52,818 nucleotides of DNA, from contig NZ_LMJA01000022.1 in assembly GCF_001428895.1 (NCBI RefSeq), forward strand, positions 359,001 to 411,818. Reading direction: 5' to 3'. Source of the stretch: Mycobacterium sp. Root265 (GTDB lineage Bacteria; Actinomycetota; Actinomycetes; Mycobacteriales; Mycobacteriaceae). Position 1 is the first letter of the stretch. Each line of letters opens with the position of its first letter. Shown in pieces: positions 26,247-35,759 of the stretch. A program made the position numbers and the translations under genes. The notes below the pieces were generated by a model. That model ran no database searches and was not told the origin of the DNA. It saw only the letters and a program-made list of their open reading frames with translations.

Positions 26247-27370
26247 TCCTGATCATCGGCGCCTTCGTCTCCCTGATCGACCGTTCGGTGATGCCGCCAC
26301 TCGTCCCCGTCATCGCGGCGGACTTCGGTACCCCGATCGAGGCGATCGGCCACTCGCTGACGGTCTACGCGGTGGTCTACGCGGCGTCCCAACTGATCTG
26401 GAGCACGCTGGCCGCGCGCTACGGCCGGATCCGCATCCTGGTCATCTCGACCATGCTCGGCGGATTGGCCAATCTGGCAACGGCATTCACCCAGGACGCA
26501 GCGTCCTACAACATCGCCCGCGCCGTATCGGCGGCCGCGTTCGCGGCGACCATCACCACGGTGTTGATCTACTACGGTGAGACCCTGACGGTCAGACAGC
26601 GTGCGGTCGCCACCGCCAACCTCGCCGCCGCTATCGCGATCGGCCTGTCCGCGGGCACGGTGGGGGCCGGCGTCATCGCCCAATGGCTGGGCTGGCGCTG
26701 GGTTTACGTGGTGATCTCCGCGATGTCACTGGTTCTGGCGCTGGGCTTCACACGACTCAAGGGGTCGGCGAACGACGTGCCGGAGCGTCTGGTCCCCTCG
26801 CTGCGCCGACTGGCGGGCAATGGGTGGGCCCTGGCGATCTTGGCGTTCACGGTCGCCGAAGGTGCATTGTTGGTCGGGGTGTTCAATTACCTGGCGGTGG
26901 CGCTGCAGACGACAGGCGCCTCGGTGCTGGTGGCCGGGGTGGCGACCGCCATGTTCGGCGCCGCGGTCGTGATCGTCAGCCAGTCGATGAAGCTCATCCT
27001 GGACCGCTGGCCCAGCTGGGTGTTGATGCTGTTGGCCGGGTTGAGCACGGTGACCGCGTATGTGGCGGTGGCGCTTCAGATCTCGCTGGGCACCGTGTCT
27101 GCCGCCGCGATCCTGCTCGGAGTGGCCTGGGCCTGCGGGCACACCACGATGCAGACCTGGATGACCGACGCTGCGGCCGACAGTCGTGCCATCGGGATGT
27201 CGTTCTTCTCGATCGCATTGTTCGTTGGCGCATCCGCCGGCGCCGCGGCAGGCAACATCGCGACGGGCGCCGACCGCTTCGGGACACTGTTCGCACTCGC
27301 CGCGGTCGCGTCGGTGGTCTACGCAGGCGTCACCACTGCGGCCCGCGGGCGCTATGTCGTCCGAGAGTGA
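26243..27370 (+). CDS. Major facilitator superfamily transporter
   Basis: A 375-residue membrane protein with about twelve hydrophobic segments. The first loop carries the MFS-A type pattern AARYGRIRIL between helices 2 and 3, and the first helix begins LIIGAFVSLIDRSVMPP. The ATG overlaps the aldehyde dehydrogenase stop (ATGA). It is somewhat short for the family because the N-terminus begins right at helix 1. It may import or export a pathway compound. It ends 5 bp from the convergent NMT1/THI5-like gene. Confidence 0.85.
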   Translation: MILIIGAFVSLIDRSVMPPLVPVIAADFGTPIEAIGHSLTVYAVVYAASQLIWSTLAARYGRIRILVISTMLGGLANLATAFTQDAASYNIARAVSAAAFAATITTVLIYYGETLTVRQRAVATANLAAAIAIGLSAGTVGAGVIAQWLGWRWVYVVISAMSLVLALGFTRLKGSANDVPERLVPSLRRLAGNGWALAILAFTVAEGALLVGVFNYLAVALQTTGASVLVAGVATAMFGAAVVIVSQSMKLILDRWPSWVLMLLAGLSTVTAYVAVALQISLGTVSAAAILLGVAWACGHTTMQTWMTDAAADSRAIGMSFFSIALFVGASAGAAAGNIATGADRFGTLFALAAVASVVYAGVTTAARGRYVVRE

Positions 27371-27375
27371 CTCAT

Positions 27376-28278
27376 TCAGCCCGCCAGCACGCCCGGACGT
27401 ACCACCTCACCGAACCGCGCGGCGAGACCGTCGAGCTCCGGCATCGGCAGGAACTGCCTGCGCAACCCGACCAGGGTGCCCAGCGCAGCCACCTCGACCG
27501 CGCCATTGCCGATCAGTCCCCTCAGCGGATCCTTCAGCACACCAACATGTTCGGCGGCCAGCTCCGGACCGAGATCGAGCAACCTGGCGGCGGACTCACC
27601 GGCCGGACCGTCCAGCGCCCCGGAACGGATGGATCGTGCCGTCTCACCCAGTACCTCGACCAGCCGGTCGACCGCGCCCGCGCCGGCGCCGTCACGCAGC
27701 CGGGCCACGACGGTACCCAGGTAGGGACCCAACCGCGTCACCTCGGCGAGCAGCAGACAGCCGTGCGCGCGCGCCGTCAGCTCGTTACCGGCGTTGAGCA
27801 CCGTCAGATCGCAGCCGCCGCCGTGTAAGGCGTTGGCCCGCTTGGGTGTGGAACCCAGCGCGAGGACCTCCAGGTTGTCCCGCGAGATCCCCAGCTCGGC
27901 GAGCAGCGCGTAGGCGACGAAGGCGAATCCCGAGTTCGCGACATCGACGCCCAGGCGTCCGCCGGCGACCTCACTGAGTCCTGTCACGCCCGGCCGCGCC
28001 GCCAGACACAGCCGCAGCCCGCGGTCGATGCCGGCGACGATCTCGACGTCGAGCAGCTCCCCCAGCGGGTTTCTCGGCAAGAACCGGTAGGCGAGAACGT
28101 TGTCGGGACTGGTGAATACGGCGTCGAACTCGCCCGCGCGCAGGGAGGCGAACTGGGCGGGCGAGGAGGGCACCGGCACATCGCGCACCTGGAGTCCGGC
28201 GTCGGAGAGCCGACCGGTTTTGCGGGCGACGTCGAGCAGCACCGACGGGCTGAACACTCCGAGCGTGATCTGATCCAT
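27376..28278 (-). CDS. NMT1/THI5-like periplasmic-binding-fold protein without signal peptide
   Basis: About 300 residues with the type II binding fold of SsuA/TauA/THI5-like proteins: MDQITLGVFSPSVLLDVARK, then an AGEFDAVFTSPDNVLAYRFL segment and GRLGVDVANSGFAFVAYALL. No signal peptide or lipobox is present, so the protein should be cytoplasmic, unlike ABC-importer binding proteins. It may be a sensor or an enzyme. The ATG at 28278 lies 5 nt from LacI operator C; an upstream extension to 28335 would run through the operator and was rejected. Confidence 0.65.
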   Translation of the reverse strand: MDQITLGVFSPSVLLDVARKTGRLSDAGLQVRDVPVPSSPAQFASLRAGEFDAVFTSPDNVLAYRFLPRNPLGELLDVEIVAGIDRGLRLCLAARPGVTGLSEVAGGRLGVDVANSGFAFVAYALLAELGISRDNLEVLALGSTPKRANALHGGGCDLTVLNAGNELTARAHGCLLLAEVTRLGPYLGTVVARLRDGAGAGAVDRLVEVLGETARSIRSGALDGPAGESAARLLDLGPELAAEHVGVLKDPLRGLIGNGAVEVAALGTLVGLRRQFLPMPELDGLAARFGEVVRPGVLAG

Positions 28279-28283
28279 GACTC

Positions 28284-28318
28284 TGCAATCGATTGTAGGA
28301 ATGCTCCACCGGAGCTTA
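28284..28318 (-). promoter_or_regulatory. LacI-type operator C and promoter of the NMT1/THI5-like gene
   Basis: Operator C, TGCAATCGATTGTA (28284-28297), differs from operator A at one base. TAAGCT on the minus strand (28313-28318) is a likely -10 box, which places the operator in the short leader just before the ATG. Repression by blocking elongation or initiation would fit. Confidence 0.65.
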
Positions 28319-28340
28319 GCGCGACCCGGCCGCACACCGG

Positions 28341-29360
28341 TCAGTTCTTCGCCGGCCCCGTGGAACCCCGCGCCACCAGCGATACCGGCAGCGTCAGGGT
28401 CGCCGCCTCCTGCTCGCCCGCCTCGATTCCACGTAGCAACAGGCGGGCGGCCTCGGCGCCGATCTCGCGCAGCGGCATCCGCACCGTGGTCAGGGGCGGC
28501 CAGAAGTCGCCGGCGAACGGCATGTCGTTGAACCCGACCACCGAAACGTCCTCCGGGCAGTGCAGGCCCTCGGCACGCAGCCGGCGGATCAGGCCCAGCG
28601 CCACCAGATCATTGCCCGCGACCAGAGCCGTGGGATTGATCGTGTTGTGGGCCAGAAGTTGGTCAGCGGCAGCCACCCCGGCCTCGATGGTCAGTGCCGA
28701 TGCGTAGATCGTCTGATGTTGCACACCGGCCCTGGTGGCCGCGGCCTCGAACGCCTCGGCCCGTGAACGCGTCGTGGAGAAATTCGTCGGCCCCGCGGCG
28801 TGGATGATCCGGCGGTGCCCCAGTTCGACCAGATGCTCCAGAGCCAACTCGATACCGCGGGCATTGTCACCGGTCACCAGGGGGAAGTCGCCGAGTCCGG
28901 CATCGCGGTTGACCAGCACCACCGGCACGGCCGCGGCCGCTGCCTCCTCGACCACAGATTGGTCATCGAGCCGGCCGGTGGCCAGCAGGAAACCGTCGAC
29001 CCGGCGTTGCAGCAGCGACTCGAAGACCGAGATCTCGACGTCATCGTGGGAATCGGTGTTGGCGATGAGCACGGTGTAGCCCTGCGCCTGCAGCACATGC
29101 TCGATCCCCCGGATGATCGGCGGGAAGATCGGATTCATCAGATCCGGGATGATCACACCGATGGTCATCGACCTGCTGGTCCGCAGGCTGCGAGCCATGG
29201 CGTTGGGGACGTATCCCAGTTGTCGGGCAGCCCGTTTGACCCGCTTGAGTGTCTCGGCGTTGACCTGATCGCGCGTGCGGGCGTTGAGCGCCCTCGACAC
29301 CGTGGCCTTGTGCACCTCCGCGAGGCGCGCCACATCGTCGATGGTCACTCGTCGCGGCAT
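28341..29360 (-). CDS. LacI-family transcriptional regulator
   Basis: A 339-residue LacI/PurR-type regulator. The helix-turn-helix is VTIDDVARLAEVHKATVSRA followed by LNARTRDQVNAETLKRV and the hinge LGYVPNAMARSLRTSRS. The ligand domain has IGVIIPDLMNPIFPPIIRGI and the VVGFNDMPFAGDFWPPLTTV signature. ATG at 29360 gives the usual family start; GTG at 29387 is possible. The conserved hinge leucine position is occupied by MARSL, so it should bend DNA at a central CG, matching the four palindromes of this region. It is the likely repressor of the Liv, aldehyde dehydrogenase-MFS and NMT1-like units. Confidence 0.92.
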   Translation of the reverse strand: MPRRVTIDDVARLAEVHKATVSRALNARTRDQVNAETLKRVKRAARQLGYVPNAMARSLRTSRSMTIGVIIPDLMNPIFPPIIRGIEHVLQAQGYTVLIANTDSHDDVEISVFESLLQRRVDGFLLATGRLDDQSVVEEAAAAAVPVVLVNRDAGLGDFPLVTGDNARGIELALEHLVELGHRRIIHAAGPTNFSTTRSRAEAFEAAATRAGVQHQTIYASALTIEAGVAAADQLLAHNTINPTALVAGNDLVALGLIRRLRAEGLHCPEDVSVVGFNDMPFAGDFWPPLTTVRMPLREIGAEAARLLLRGIEAGEQEAATLTLPVSLVARGSTGPAKN

Positions 29361-29450
29361 ACCCGGCGTTCCCCCACCCCTGCTCACAGCCCCGGCTGTC
29401 GGGCTCAGAGGTCAGATTACCGCGCCACATCCACCGTTCCCGGCAGGCGG

Positions 29451-29464
29451 TGCAATCGATCGCA
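29451..29464. promoter_or_regulatory. LacI-type operator D upstream of lacI
   Basis: TGCAATCGATCGCA differs from the perfect palindrome at one base. It lies about 90 bp before the lacI start and upstream of a TAATCT box (29414-29419, minus), so autoregulation from about -50 is possible. Confidence 0.6.
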
Positions 29465-29471
29465 TCCGGGG

Positions 29472-30479
29472 CTAAGCGCTGCGGGCGGCCGATTCATTCC
29501 CGGCCAGCAACCGGCCCGACACCAAACCCCACGAGACCGCCTGCGACACACAGGACGCCCGGTTTCCGGCACCGAGCTTGGCCATCGCGCTTTCCAGGTG
29601 GTGACCTGCGGTGCGGACACTGATGAACAGCCGCGCGGCGATCTGGTTGTTCGTCAGACCCTGGGTCGCCAGGGTCAGCGCGTCCAGTTCGCGCGGGGTG
29701 ATCGCGAACGGCAACGGGTCGGCGGTGATCAGTATCACCGCGTCCAGGCTGTCCTGGTGGTAGCGCGGAGCGGTGGCGATGTGGCGGACGTGCAGCCAGC
29801 CGGTGCCATCGTTCCAGCGGGTGGTCTCGGGGCGGAAGCCCAGCCCGGGGGTGTGCGCCGCCAGCGCCATATCGGCCACCAGGTCGCGGTCGATCGGCCG
29901 GTCGAAGGTGTCACCGAGGCTCAGCAGATGGGCACGGCCGGCGGCATCCACCGCCCATGCCTGGGCCTGGGGTGCCAGCAGTTCGGCCACCATCCGGGGC
30001 CGCACCGAGAAGTCCAGATGCTCGGCCATCTGTGCGCGCAGCGAATTGATCTCGCCCACATCGTTATCGCTGGGGTAACGGGCGTCGTCACAGTTGACGT
30101 GGATGGTGCCGGCGTAGGTGCCGTCGGCGGTGATCAGTCGCGCGGACAGGCCCTCGTCGAAGCCGGCGGGCGCGAAAACACCCTGTACCGAATAGGTGTC
30201 GCGGTACTCGGGGAAGTCCCGCCAGCGCAGCGCGCCGAGACCACGGGCCCGCATGGTCTCGAAGAGCGGATCGTGATCGATGAACCAGGTGTTCAGGTGA
30301 TCCATCACCGCGTCGGGATATCCGTGGTTGGCCACCGCGACATGGCAGCGCCGGATGGGATCCCACAGGCTGATCGCCGACGCCGAGGACGCCGCTTTGG
30401 CGCCGAGCGCGTCCAGCATCTCGTGCGCCCGGGTCTCGATACTGGACGTGCTGCCCAGCACCTCGCCGTATGCTCCCAT
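29472..30479 (-). CDS. LuxR-family transcriptional regulator
   Basis: A 335-residue regulator with a C-terminal LuxR/FixJ helix-turn-helix (about 265-325): ITPRELDALTLATQGLTNNQ then IAARLFISVRTAGHHLESAM. The N-terminal 200 residues look like a GAF/PAS-type sensory part, with GYPDAVMDHLNTWF and DHDPLFETMR, as in several mycobacterial LuxR proteins. No receiver aspartate motif is visible. It is divergent from urtA-ureABCGDEF, so it is the best candidate for controlling urea or related nitrogen use. Confidence 0.85.
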   Translation of the reverse strand: MGAYGEVLGSTSSIETRAHEMLDALGAKAASSASAISLWDPIRRCHVAVANHGYPDAVMDHLNTWFIDHDPLFETMRARGLGALRWRDFPEYRDTYSVQGVFAPAGFDEGLSARLITADGTYAGTIHVNCDDARYPSDNDVGEINSLRAQMAEHLDFSVRPRMVAELLAPQAQAWAVDAAGRAHLLSLGDTFDRPIDRDLVADMALAAHTPGLGFRPETTRWNDGTGWLHVRHIATAPRYHQDSLDAVILITADPLPFAITPRELDALTLATQGLTNNQIAARLFISVRTAGHHLESAMAKLGAGNRASCVSQAVSWGLVSGRLLAGNESAARSA

Positions 30480-30581
30480 CGGTCATCCTTCGCGTGGTTC
30501 TGCCCCTCGAAAGCATCATGTGCAGGCCATGTTTCGAGGATGTTTCCGGGCTGCGGCGGACACGAAACGGTGGCGGCACAA

Positions 30582-30628
30582 ATGGGAGATTCCTCCCATA
30601 GCCCCCGGCCACCTGGCATTCCTACGCT
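30582..30628 (+). promoter_or_regulatory. urtA promoter with an inverted repeat, probable LuxR activator site
   Basis: ATGGGAG and CTCCCAT (30582-30588 and 30593-30599) form a perfect inverted repeat around ATTC. TACGCT (30623-30628) is a likely -10 box; no good -35 is present. The repeat would be centred near -44, a position typical of activators that replace the -35. The divergent LuxR regulator is the obvious candidate. Confidence 0.5.
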
Positions 30629-30665
30629 GGGCGCCAACGATCCCTGACCTCGAAGGCGGCTCCTC

Positions 30666-31904
30666 ATGAAACGACTGCGCGTCGGCGTGGCACTGCTCGC
30701 GGCGACCACCATGCTCACCGCCGGATGCGGCAGCCGGGCCGGTGACACCGACACCGCGGCCGCACAGGACTGCGTGGACACCTCGGGCCCCAGCGTGAAG
30801 GTCGGGGCGGTCAACTCGCTGTCCGGCGGTCTCGCGGTCAGCGAATCAGTGATCCACGACGCCATCGTGATGGCCGTCGAGCAGATCAACGCCGAGGGCG
30901 GGGTCATGGGCAAGCAACTCGACCTGCTCTCCGAGGATGGCGCCTCAGAGCCGACCACGTTCGCCGAGAAGGCGCAGAAGCTCGTCAACAGCGACTGTGT
31001 CGCAGCGGTTTTCGGTGGATACACCTCGGCCAGCCGCAAGGCGATGCTGCCAGTCTTCGAAGGTTCGGACGCGCTGCTGTACTACGGCCAGCAGTACGAG
31101 GGCCTGGAATCCTCGCCCAACATCTACTATTCGGGCGCCACCACCAACCAGCAGATCATTCCCTCCCTGGACTATCTCAAGGAGCAGGGCTTGAAGTCGC
31201 TGTACCTGGTGGGCAGCGACTACGTGTTCCCGCGCACCTCCAATGCCATCGTCAAGGCCTACGCCGCGGCCAACGGCATCGAGATCAAGGGCGAGGACTA
31301 CGTGCCGCTGGACAGCACCAACTTCTCCACCATCGTCAACAAGATCCGCTCCGCCGATGCGGACGCCGTGTTCAACGTCGTCGTCGGCGGGTCCCTCACC
31401 TCCTTCTTCCGCGAATACAACAGCGCCGGGCTGACTCCCGAGATGATGCCGGTCATGTCCATGTGCGTCGGCGAGGAAGAGGTGAAGAGCATCGGCGCCA
31501 CCTCCCTCGTGGGGCAGCTGTCCTCGTGGAACTACTACCAGACCCTGGACACCCCCGCGAACGCCGCGTTCGTCGCGGACTTCAAGCAACGCTTCGGTGC
31601 CGACCGGGTGACCTCCGATCCGATGGAATCCGCTTACACCGCAGTGAAACTGTGGCAGGCCAGCGTCGAGAAGGCGCAGTCGTTCGCGGTTCCCGACATC
31701 CAGGGCGCGGCCGGCGGCGTCAGCGTCGACGCACCGGAGGGCACCGTCACCATCGACGGCGAGAACCATCACGTCACCAAGACCGCACGCATCGGGAAGG
31801 TCGCGCCGGACGGCCTGATCCAGCAGGTGTGGGAATCCCCGCAGCCGATCACCCCGGACCCCTACCTCAAGGAATACCCCTGGGCCGAAGGCATCACGGG
31901 CTGA
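30666..31904 (+). CDS. urtA: Urea/amide-type ABC substrate-binding lipoprotein (UrtA-like)
   Basis: A 412-residue binding protein with a lipoprotein signal (lipobox LTAGCG), then [20 protein letters not shown], and the C-terminal [10 protein letters not shown] typical of UrtA/FmdD-like proteins. UrtA delivers urea or short amides to the UrtBCDE permease. None of urtB-E follows; ureAB begins 4 bp after the stop. It must use a permease encoded elsewhere, the Liv-type system of this window, or act as a sensor. Co-transcription with urease supports urea or a urea-like compound as ligand. Confidence 0.8.
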   Translation: MKRLRVGVALLAATTMLTAGCGSRAGDTDTAAAQDCVDTSGPSVKVGAVNSLSGGLAVSESVIHDAIVMAVEQINAEGGVMGKQLDLLSEDGASEPTTFAEKAQKLVNSDCVAAVFGGYTSASRKAMLPVFEGSDALLYYGQQYEGLESSPNIYYSGATTNQQIIPSLDYLKEQGLKSLYLVGSDYVFPRTSNAIVKAYAAANGIEIKGEDYVPLDSTNFSTIVNKIRSADADAVFNVVVGGSLTSFFREYNSAGLTPEMMPVMSMCVGEEEVKSIGATSLVGQLSSWNYYQTLDTPANAAFVADFKQRFGADRVTSDPMESAYTAVKLWQASVEKAQSFAVPDIQGAAGGVSVDAPEGTVTIDGENHHVTKTARIGKVAPDGLIQQVWESPQPITPDPYLKEYPWAEGITG

Positions 31905-31908
31905 CACC

Positions 31909-32610
31909 ATGCATCTGACCCCCAAGGACGAAGACCGGCTACTGCTCTTCCTGGCCGCGGAACTGGCCCGCAAGCACCGCGCCGCCGGGCTGGCACTCAG
32001 CTACGCCGAGGCCCGTGCGCTGATCGCCGACGAGGTCGTGGAGGCCGCCCGCGCCGGTGCGAACGTCGCCGACGCGGCGGCGCACGGGGCGCGGGTGCTC
32101 ACCGATGACGATGTGCTGCCCGGTGTGCGCACCCTGCTGGGTTCGGTTCAGGTGGAGGCGTTCTTCGCCGACGGCCAGAAACTGGTCACCGTGCACGACG
32201 CCATCGGACCCGGGAACCGCAGCGCCGAGGAACTGGCCGTCATCCCCGGGGAGGTGTTTCCGGCCGAGGGCGATCTGGAACTCAACGACGGGCGGCCGAC
32301 CGCCACGGTCACGGTGGAGAACACCGGCGACCGCCCCATCCAGGTCGGGTCGCACTTCCATTTCTTCGAGACCAACCGGGCACTGCGGTTCGACCGGCGA
32401 TCGGCCTTCGGCATGCGCCTGGACATTCCGTCCGGCACCGCGGTGCGCTTCGAACCGGGTGAAGCACAGGATGTTTCGCTGACCAGCTACGGCGGCGAAC
32501 GGTTGGTGATCGGCCAGAACGATGTCACCAACGCACCCACCGACACGACCCCGAGCGAGGAGCTCATGACCGACATGCGCGCCCTAGGCTTCCTGGACAC
32601 GGGCTCCTGA
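31909..32610 (+). CDS. ureAB: Fused urease gamma-beta subunit (UreAB)
   Basis: A 233-residue fusion. Residues 1-100 are the gamma subunit, beginning [20 protein letters not shown] with the [15 protein letters not shown] region; residues about 125-230 are the beta subunit, with [20 protein letters not shown] and the [17 protein letters not shown] signature. M. tuberculosis encodes these separately, whereas fused forms are known from Helicobacter and from a second actinobacterial type. With UreC it forms the urease core that splits urea into ammonia and carbamate. ureC begins 1 nt after the stop. Confidence 0.9.
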   Translation: MHLTPKDEDRLLLFLAAELARKHRAAGLALSYAEARALIADEVVEAARAGANVADAAAHGARVLTDDDVLPGVRTLLGSVQVEAFFADGQKLVTVHDAIGPGNRSAEELAVIPGEVFPAEGDLELNDGRPTATVTVENTGDRPIQVGSHFHFFETNRALRFDRRSAFGMRLDIPSGTAVRFEPGEAQDVSLTSYGGERLVIGQNDVTNAPTDTTPSEELMTDMRALGFLDTGS

Positions 32611-32611
32611 G

Positions 32612-34327
32612 ATGGCCTATCGCATCAGCCGGGCCCGCTACGCCGAGCTGTACGGACCGACCACCGGCGACCGGGTGCGCCTGGCCGACACCGAACTGCT
32701 GGCCAAGGTCGAGGCCGACGCGACGGTCTACGGTGACGAGGCCGTCTTCGGCGGCGGCAAGACCATGCGCGAGGGTATGGCGGTGCACGGCGATCTCACC
32801 AATGCCGCAGGCGCACTCGACTTCGTGATCACCAACGCGCTGATCATCGACGCGGTGCTCGGCATCCGCAAGGCCGATATCGGGATCCGCGACGGGCGCA
32901 TCGTCGGGGTCGGCAAGGCCGGCAATCCGCGCACCATGGACGGGGTGGATCCGGAACTGATCATCGGTGCGGGCACCGACATCCGCTCCGGTGAGGGCAT
33001 GATCGCCACCGCCGGCGCCATCGATGTGCACGTGCATTTCGACAGCGCCGGACTGGTCGAGGAGGCCATCTCCAGCGGGATCACCACCATGATCGGTGGC
33101 GGCCTCGGGCCGGTCACCGTCGGCATCACCTCCTCGGGACCGAACAACCTGGCCCGCATGCTCGGTGCCGCCGAGGCCTTCCCGATGAACTTCGGTTTCA
33201 TCGGGAACGGCAGCGCCTCCAGCACCGCACCGCTGATCGAACAGGGTTTGGCAGGCGCCATCGGGTACAAGATCCACGAGGACTGGGGCGCCACCCCGGC
33301 CGCGATCCGGGCCTCCCTGGACGCCGGTGACGAACTCGACCTGCAGGTGCAGATCCACACCGACACCCTCAACGAGTCCGGGTTCTACGAGGACACCATG
33401 GCCGCGATCGGCGGCCGGCCCATCCACACCTACCATGCCGAGGGCGCCGGCGGCGGTCATGCACCCGACATCATGCGGGTGGTGGGTGAGCCGTATTGCC
33501 TTCCGTCCTCCACTAATCCGACCAACCCGTACACGCTGAACACCTTCGACGAGCACCTGGACATGGTGATGGTGTGCCATCACCTCAACCCGCGAATTCC
33601 TGAGGATGTGGCGTTCGCCGAATCGCGGATCCGGCGCGAGACCATCGCCGCCGAAGACGTGCTGCATGATCTGGGCGCCATCTCGGCGATGGGCTCGGAT
33701 TCCCAGGGCATGGGCCGCATCGGCGAAACCATCGCGCGCACCTGGCAACTGGCGTCCCACATGCGGGCCACCCGCGGGCCGCTGCCCGCCGATGAGGGCA
33801 CCGGCGCCGACAATGCCCGGATCCTGCGCTATGTCGCCAAGCTGACCATCAACCCGGCCAAGCTCTTCGGCATCGATCACGCGGTCGGTTCGCTGGAACC
33901 GGGCAAGCTCGCCGATATCGTGTTGTGGGAGCCCAAGTTCTTCGGCATCCGCCCCGAAGTGGTGTTCAAGGGCGGGTTCCCGGCCTGGTCGGTGATGGGC
34001 GAGGCGAACGCCTCCCTGATGACCTGCGAGCCGCTGAAGTACCGGCCGCAGTGGGCCGCCTACGGCCGCACCCCGGCCGATGTGTCGGTCAACTTCGTCG
34101 CCGCGGCGGCCATCGAGGCGGGCCTCGGCAACCGGCTGGGACTGAACACTCCGCTGGTGGCGTGCCGGGGGGCCCGCGCGCTCACCAAGGCCGATCTGCT
34201 GCACAACGACTACCTGCCCGAGATCAGCATCGAACCGGACACCTACCGGGTCATGGTCGACGGTCAGGTGTGTACCAGCACACCGATGACGACGGTGCCG
34301 CTGGGCCGCCGCTACACACTGAAATAG
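32612..34327 (+). CDS. ureC: Urease alpha subunit UreC, divergent type
   Basis: A 571-residue amidohydrolase. Nickel ligands and active-site residues are all present: H140 and H142 (DVHVHF), K220 for carbamylation (GYKIHEDWG), H249, H275, D363 (GSDSQGMGR), and the flap C322-H323 in MVCHHLNP. However, the normally very conserved ICPQQ after the first histidine pair reads DSAGL, and the ATTCTPG region is changed and shorter. The enzyme should be active, but belongs to an outlying clade and its substrate preference is not certain. Next is ureG. Confidence 0.9.
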   Translation: MAYRISRARYAELYGPTTGDRVRLADTELLAKVEADATVYGDEAVFGGGKTMREGMAVHGDLTNAAGALDFVITNALIIDAVLGIRKADIGIRDGRIVGVGKAGNPRTMDGVDPELIIGAGTDIRSGEGMIATAGAIDVHVHFDSAGLVEEAISSGITTMIGGGLGPVTVGITSSGPNNLARMLGAAEAFPMNFGFIGNGSASSTAPLIEQGLAGAIGYKIHEDWGATPAAIRASLDAGDELDLQVQIHTDTLNESGFYEDTMAAIGGRPIHTYHAEGAGGGHAPDIMRVVGEPYCLPSSTNPTNPYTLNTFDEHLDMVMVCHHLNPRIPEDVAFAESRIRRETIAAEDVLHDLGAISAMGSDSQGMGRIGETIARTWQLASHMRATRGPLPADEGTGADNARILRYVAKLTINPAKLFGIDHAVGSLEPGKLADIVLWEPKFFGIRPEVVFKGGFPAWSVMGEANASLMTCEPLKYRPQWAAYGRTPADVSVNFVAAAAIEAGLGNRLGLNTPLVACRGARALTKADLLHNDYLPEISIEPDTYRVMVDGQVCTSTPMTTVPLGRRYTLK

Positions 34328-34340
34328 CGAGGAGATCACC

Positions 34341-34958
34341 ATGTCTGAGGTACTCCGGGTCGGCATCGGCGGACCCGTCGGGTCGGGAAAGACCCGGCTG
34401 GTGGAGATGCTGGTACCCCAGCTCATCGGCAAGGGCCTCGGCGTCGCCGTCATCACCAACGACCTGGTCACCGACGAGGATGCCCAGCGGGTCCGCCGCA
34501 GCGGCGTCATCGACCCGAACCGGGTACTCGCCGTCGAGACCGGGGCCTGCCCGCACACCGCCATCCGCGAGGACCCGTCCGCCAACCTGGCCGCGGCACG
34601 GCGGCTGTGCGCCGAGTTCGACGACCTCGACATCATCCTCATCGAGTCCGGCGGGGACAATCTCGCCGCCACCTTCACCTCCGACCTGGTGGACTACTGG
34701 ATCTTCGTCATCGACACCGCGGGCGGTGACGACATCCCCCGCAAGAAGGGCATCGGCCTGTTGCAGGCGGATCTGTTGGTGGTCAACAAGATCGACCTGG
34801 CCGAGCTGGTGGGTGCCGATCTGGACGGCATGCGCCGCGACTGCGCCATTGCCCGCCCGGTGAAACCCACGGTGTTCACCGACCTGCGCACCGGTACCGG
34901 CCTGGACGCGCTGACCGACGAACTGTTGCGCGGTGTGATGCTCACGGCCAGAGCATGA
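34341..34958 (+). CDS. ureG: Urease accessory GTPase UreG
   Basis: A 205-residue SIMIBI-class GTPase with P-loop [13 protein letters not shown], the nickel-binding CPH motif in [18 protein letters not shown], and the base-recognition motif [12 protein letters not shown]. It delivers nickel to apo-urease with UreD, UreE and UreF, driven by GTP hydrolysis. A GAGGAG site precedes the ATG. Its stop overlaps ureD by 4 bp. Its position directly after ureC differs from the ureABCFGD order of M. tuberculosis. Confidence 0.95.
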   Translation: MSEVLRVGIGGPVGSGKTRLVEMLVPQLIGKGLGVAVITNDLVTDEDAQRVRRSGVIDPNRVLAVETGACPHTAIREDPSANLAAARRLCAEFDDLDIILIESGGDNLAATFTSDLVDYWIFVIDTAGGDDIPRKKGIGLLQADLLVVNKIDLAELVGADLDGMRRDCAIARPVKPTVFTDLRTGTGLDALTDELLRGVMLTARA

Positions 34959-35758
34959 TCGCGCCCGGAGAATTGACCGTGCACACCCTGGCCGATGCCA
35001 CCGGCACCACCCGGATCGCGCAGTTGCGGCAACGCTATCCGCAACGGGTGACCACCGCGCTGCACACCGACGCCGATTACCCGCGCGCGGCGGTGCTGTG
35101 CGTGCAGAGCCCCAGCGGTGGCACGTTCTCCGATGACGACCTGCAGACCACCGTCCATTGCGCGGGCGGCACCCATCTCTACCTGACCAGCCAGGCGGCC
35201 ACCCAGGTGTTCGCCGGGACAGGACCGGGCGCCCGGCACCGATTGCGTTTCGCCGTCGACGCCGGTGCCGTGCTGGAGTACCTTCCCAAAACCATCATCC
35301 CGCAGTCGGATTCGACGTTCACCCAAAGCATCGAACTCGACGTCGACGAGGGCGGAACCTATATCGGCTGGGACGCGATCGCCGCCGGGCGGATCGCGCA
35401 CGGTGAGCGTTTCCGGTACGCGGGCGTCGACAACTCCTTCACCGTGCGGGTGGGTGGCCGGGTGATCGCGCGGGACCGTCAACTGATCACCGCCGAGGCC
35501 GGTCTGGACAGCGACTATCTGGCCACCCTGCTCATCGTCACCCCCGGTCGCTCGCCCGCACCCGCACTGTCCACGGTCCGCGCCACCCTCGGTCGTTTTC
35601 CGGGCGTACTCGGCGGGGCAGGTGAACTTCCGCACCGGGCCGGTGTTTTCGCGAGGCTGACGGCCCGCCGCGCACCCGAACTGAACAAGGTGTGTCGCGC
35701 GCTGCACGCCGCGGCCCGCCACAGCGTGTTGTCCCCGCCGATCGCAAGGAGCGCCTGA
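34955..35758 (+). CDS. ureD: Urease accessory protein UreD
   Basis: A 267-residue UreD/UreH protein. Recognisable parts are [36 protein letters not shown] and [13 protein letters not shown]. UreD forms a scaffold with UreF and UreG on apo-urease and is thought to provide a nickel tunnel. The sequence is typical in length. Genes are coupled on both sides: a 4-bp overlap with ureG and 1 nt before the GTG of ureE. Confidence 0.88.
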   Translation: MIAPGELTVHTLADATGTTRIAQLRQRYPQRVTTALHTDADYPRAAVLCVQSPSGGTFSDDDLQTTVHCAGGTHLYLTSQAATQVFAGTGPGARHRLRFAVDAGAVLEYLPKTIIPQSDSTFTQSIELDVDEGGTYIGWDAIAAGRIAHGERFRYAGVDNSFTVRVGGRVIARDRQLITAEAGLDSDYLATLLIVTPGRSPAPALSTVRATLGRFPGVLGGAGELPHRAGVFARLTARRAPELNKVCRALHAAARHSVLSPPIARSA

Positions 35759-35759
35759 C

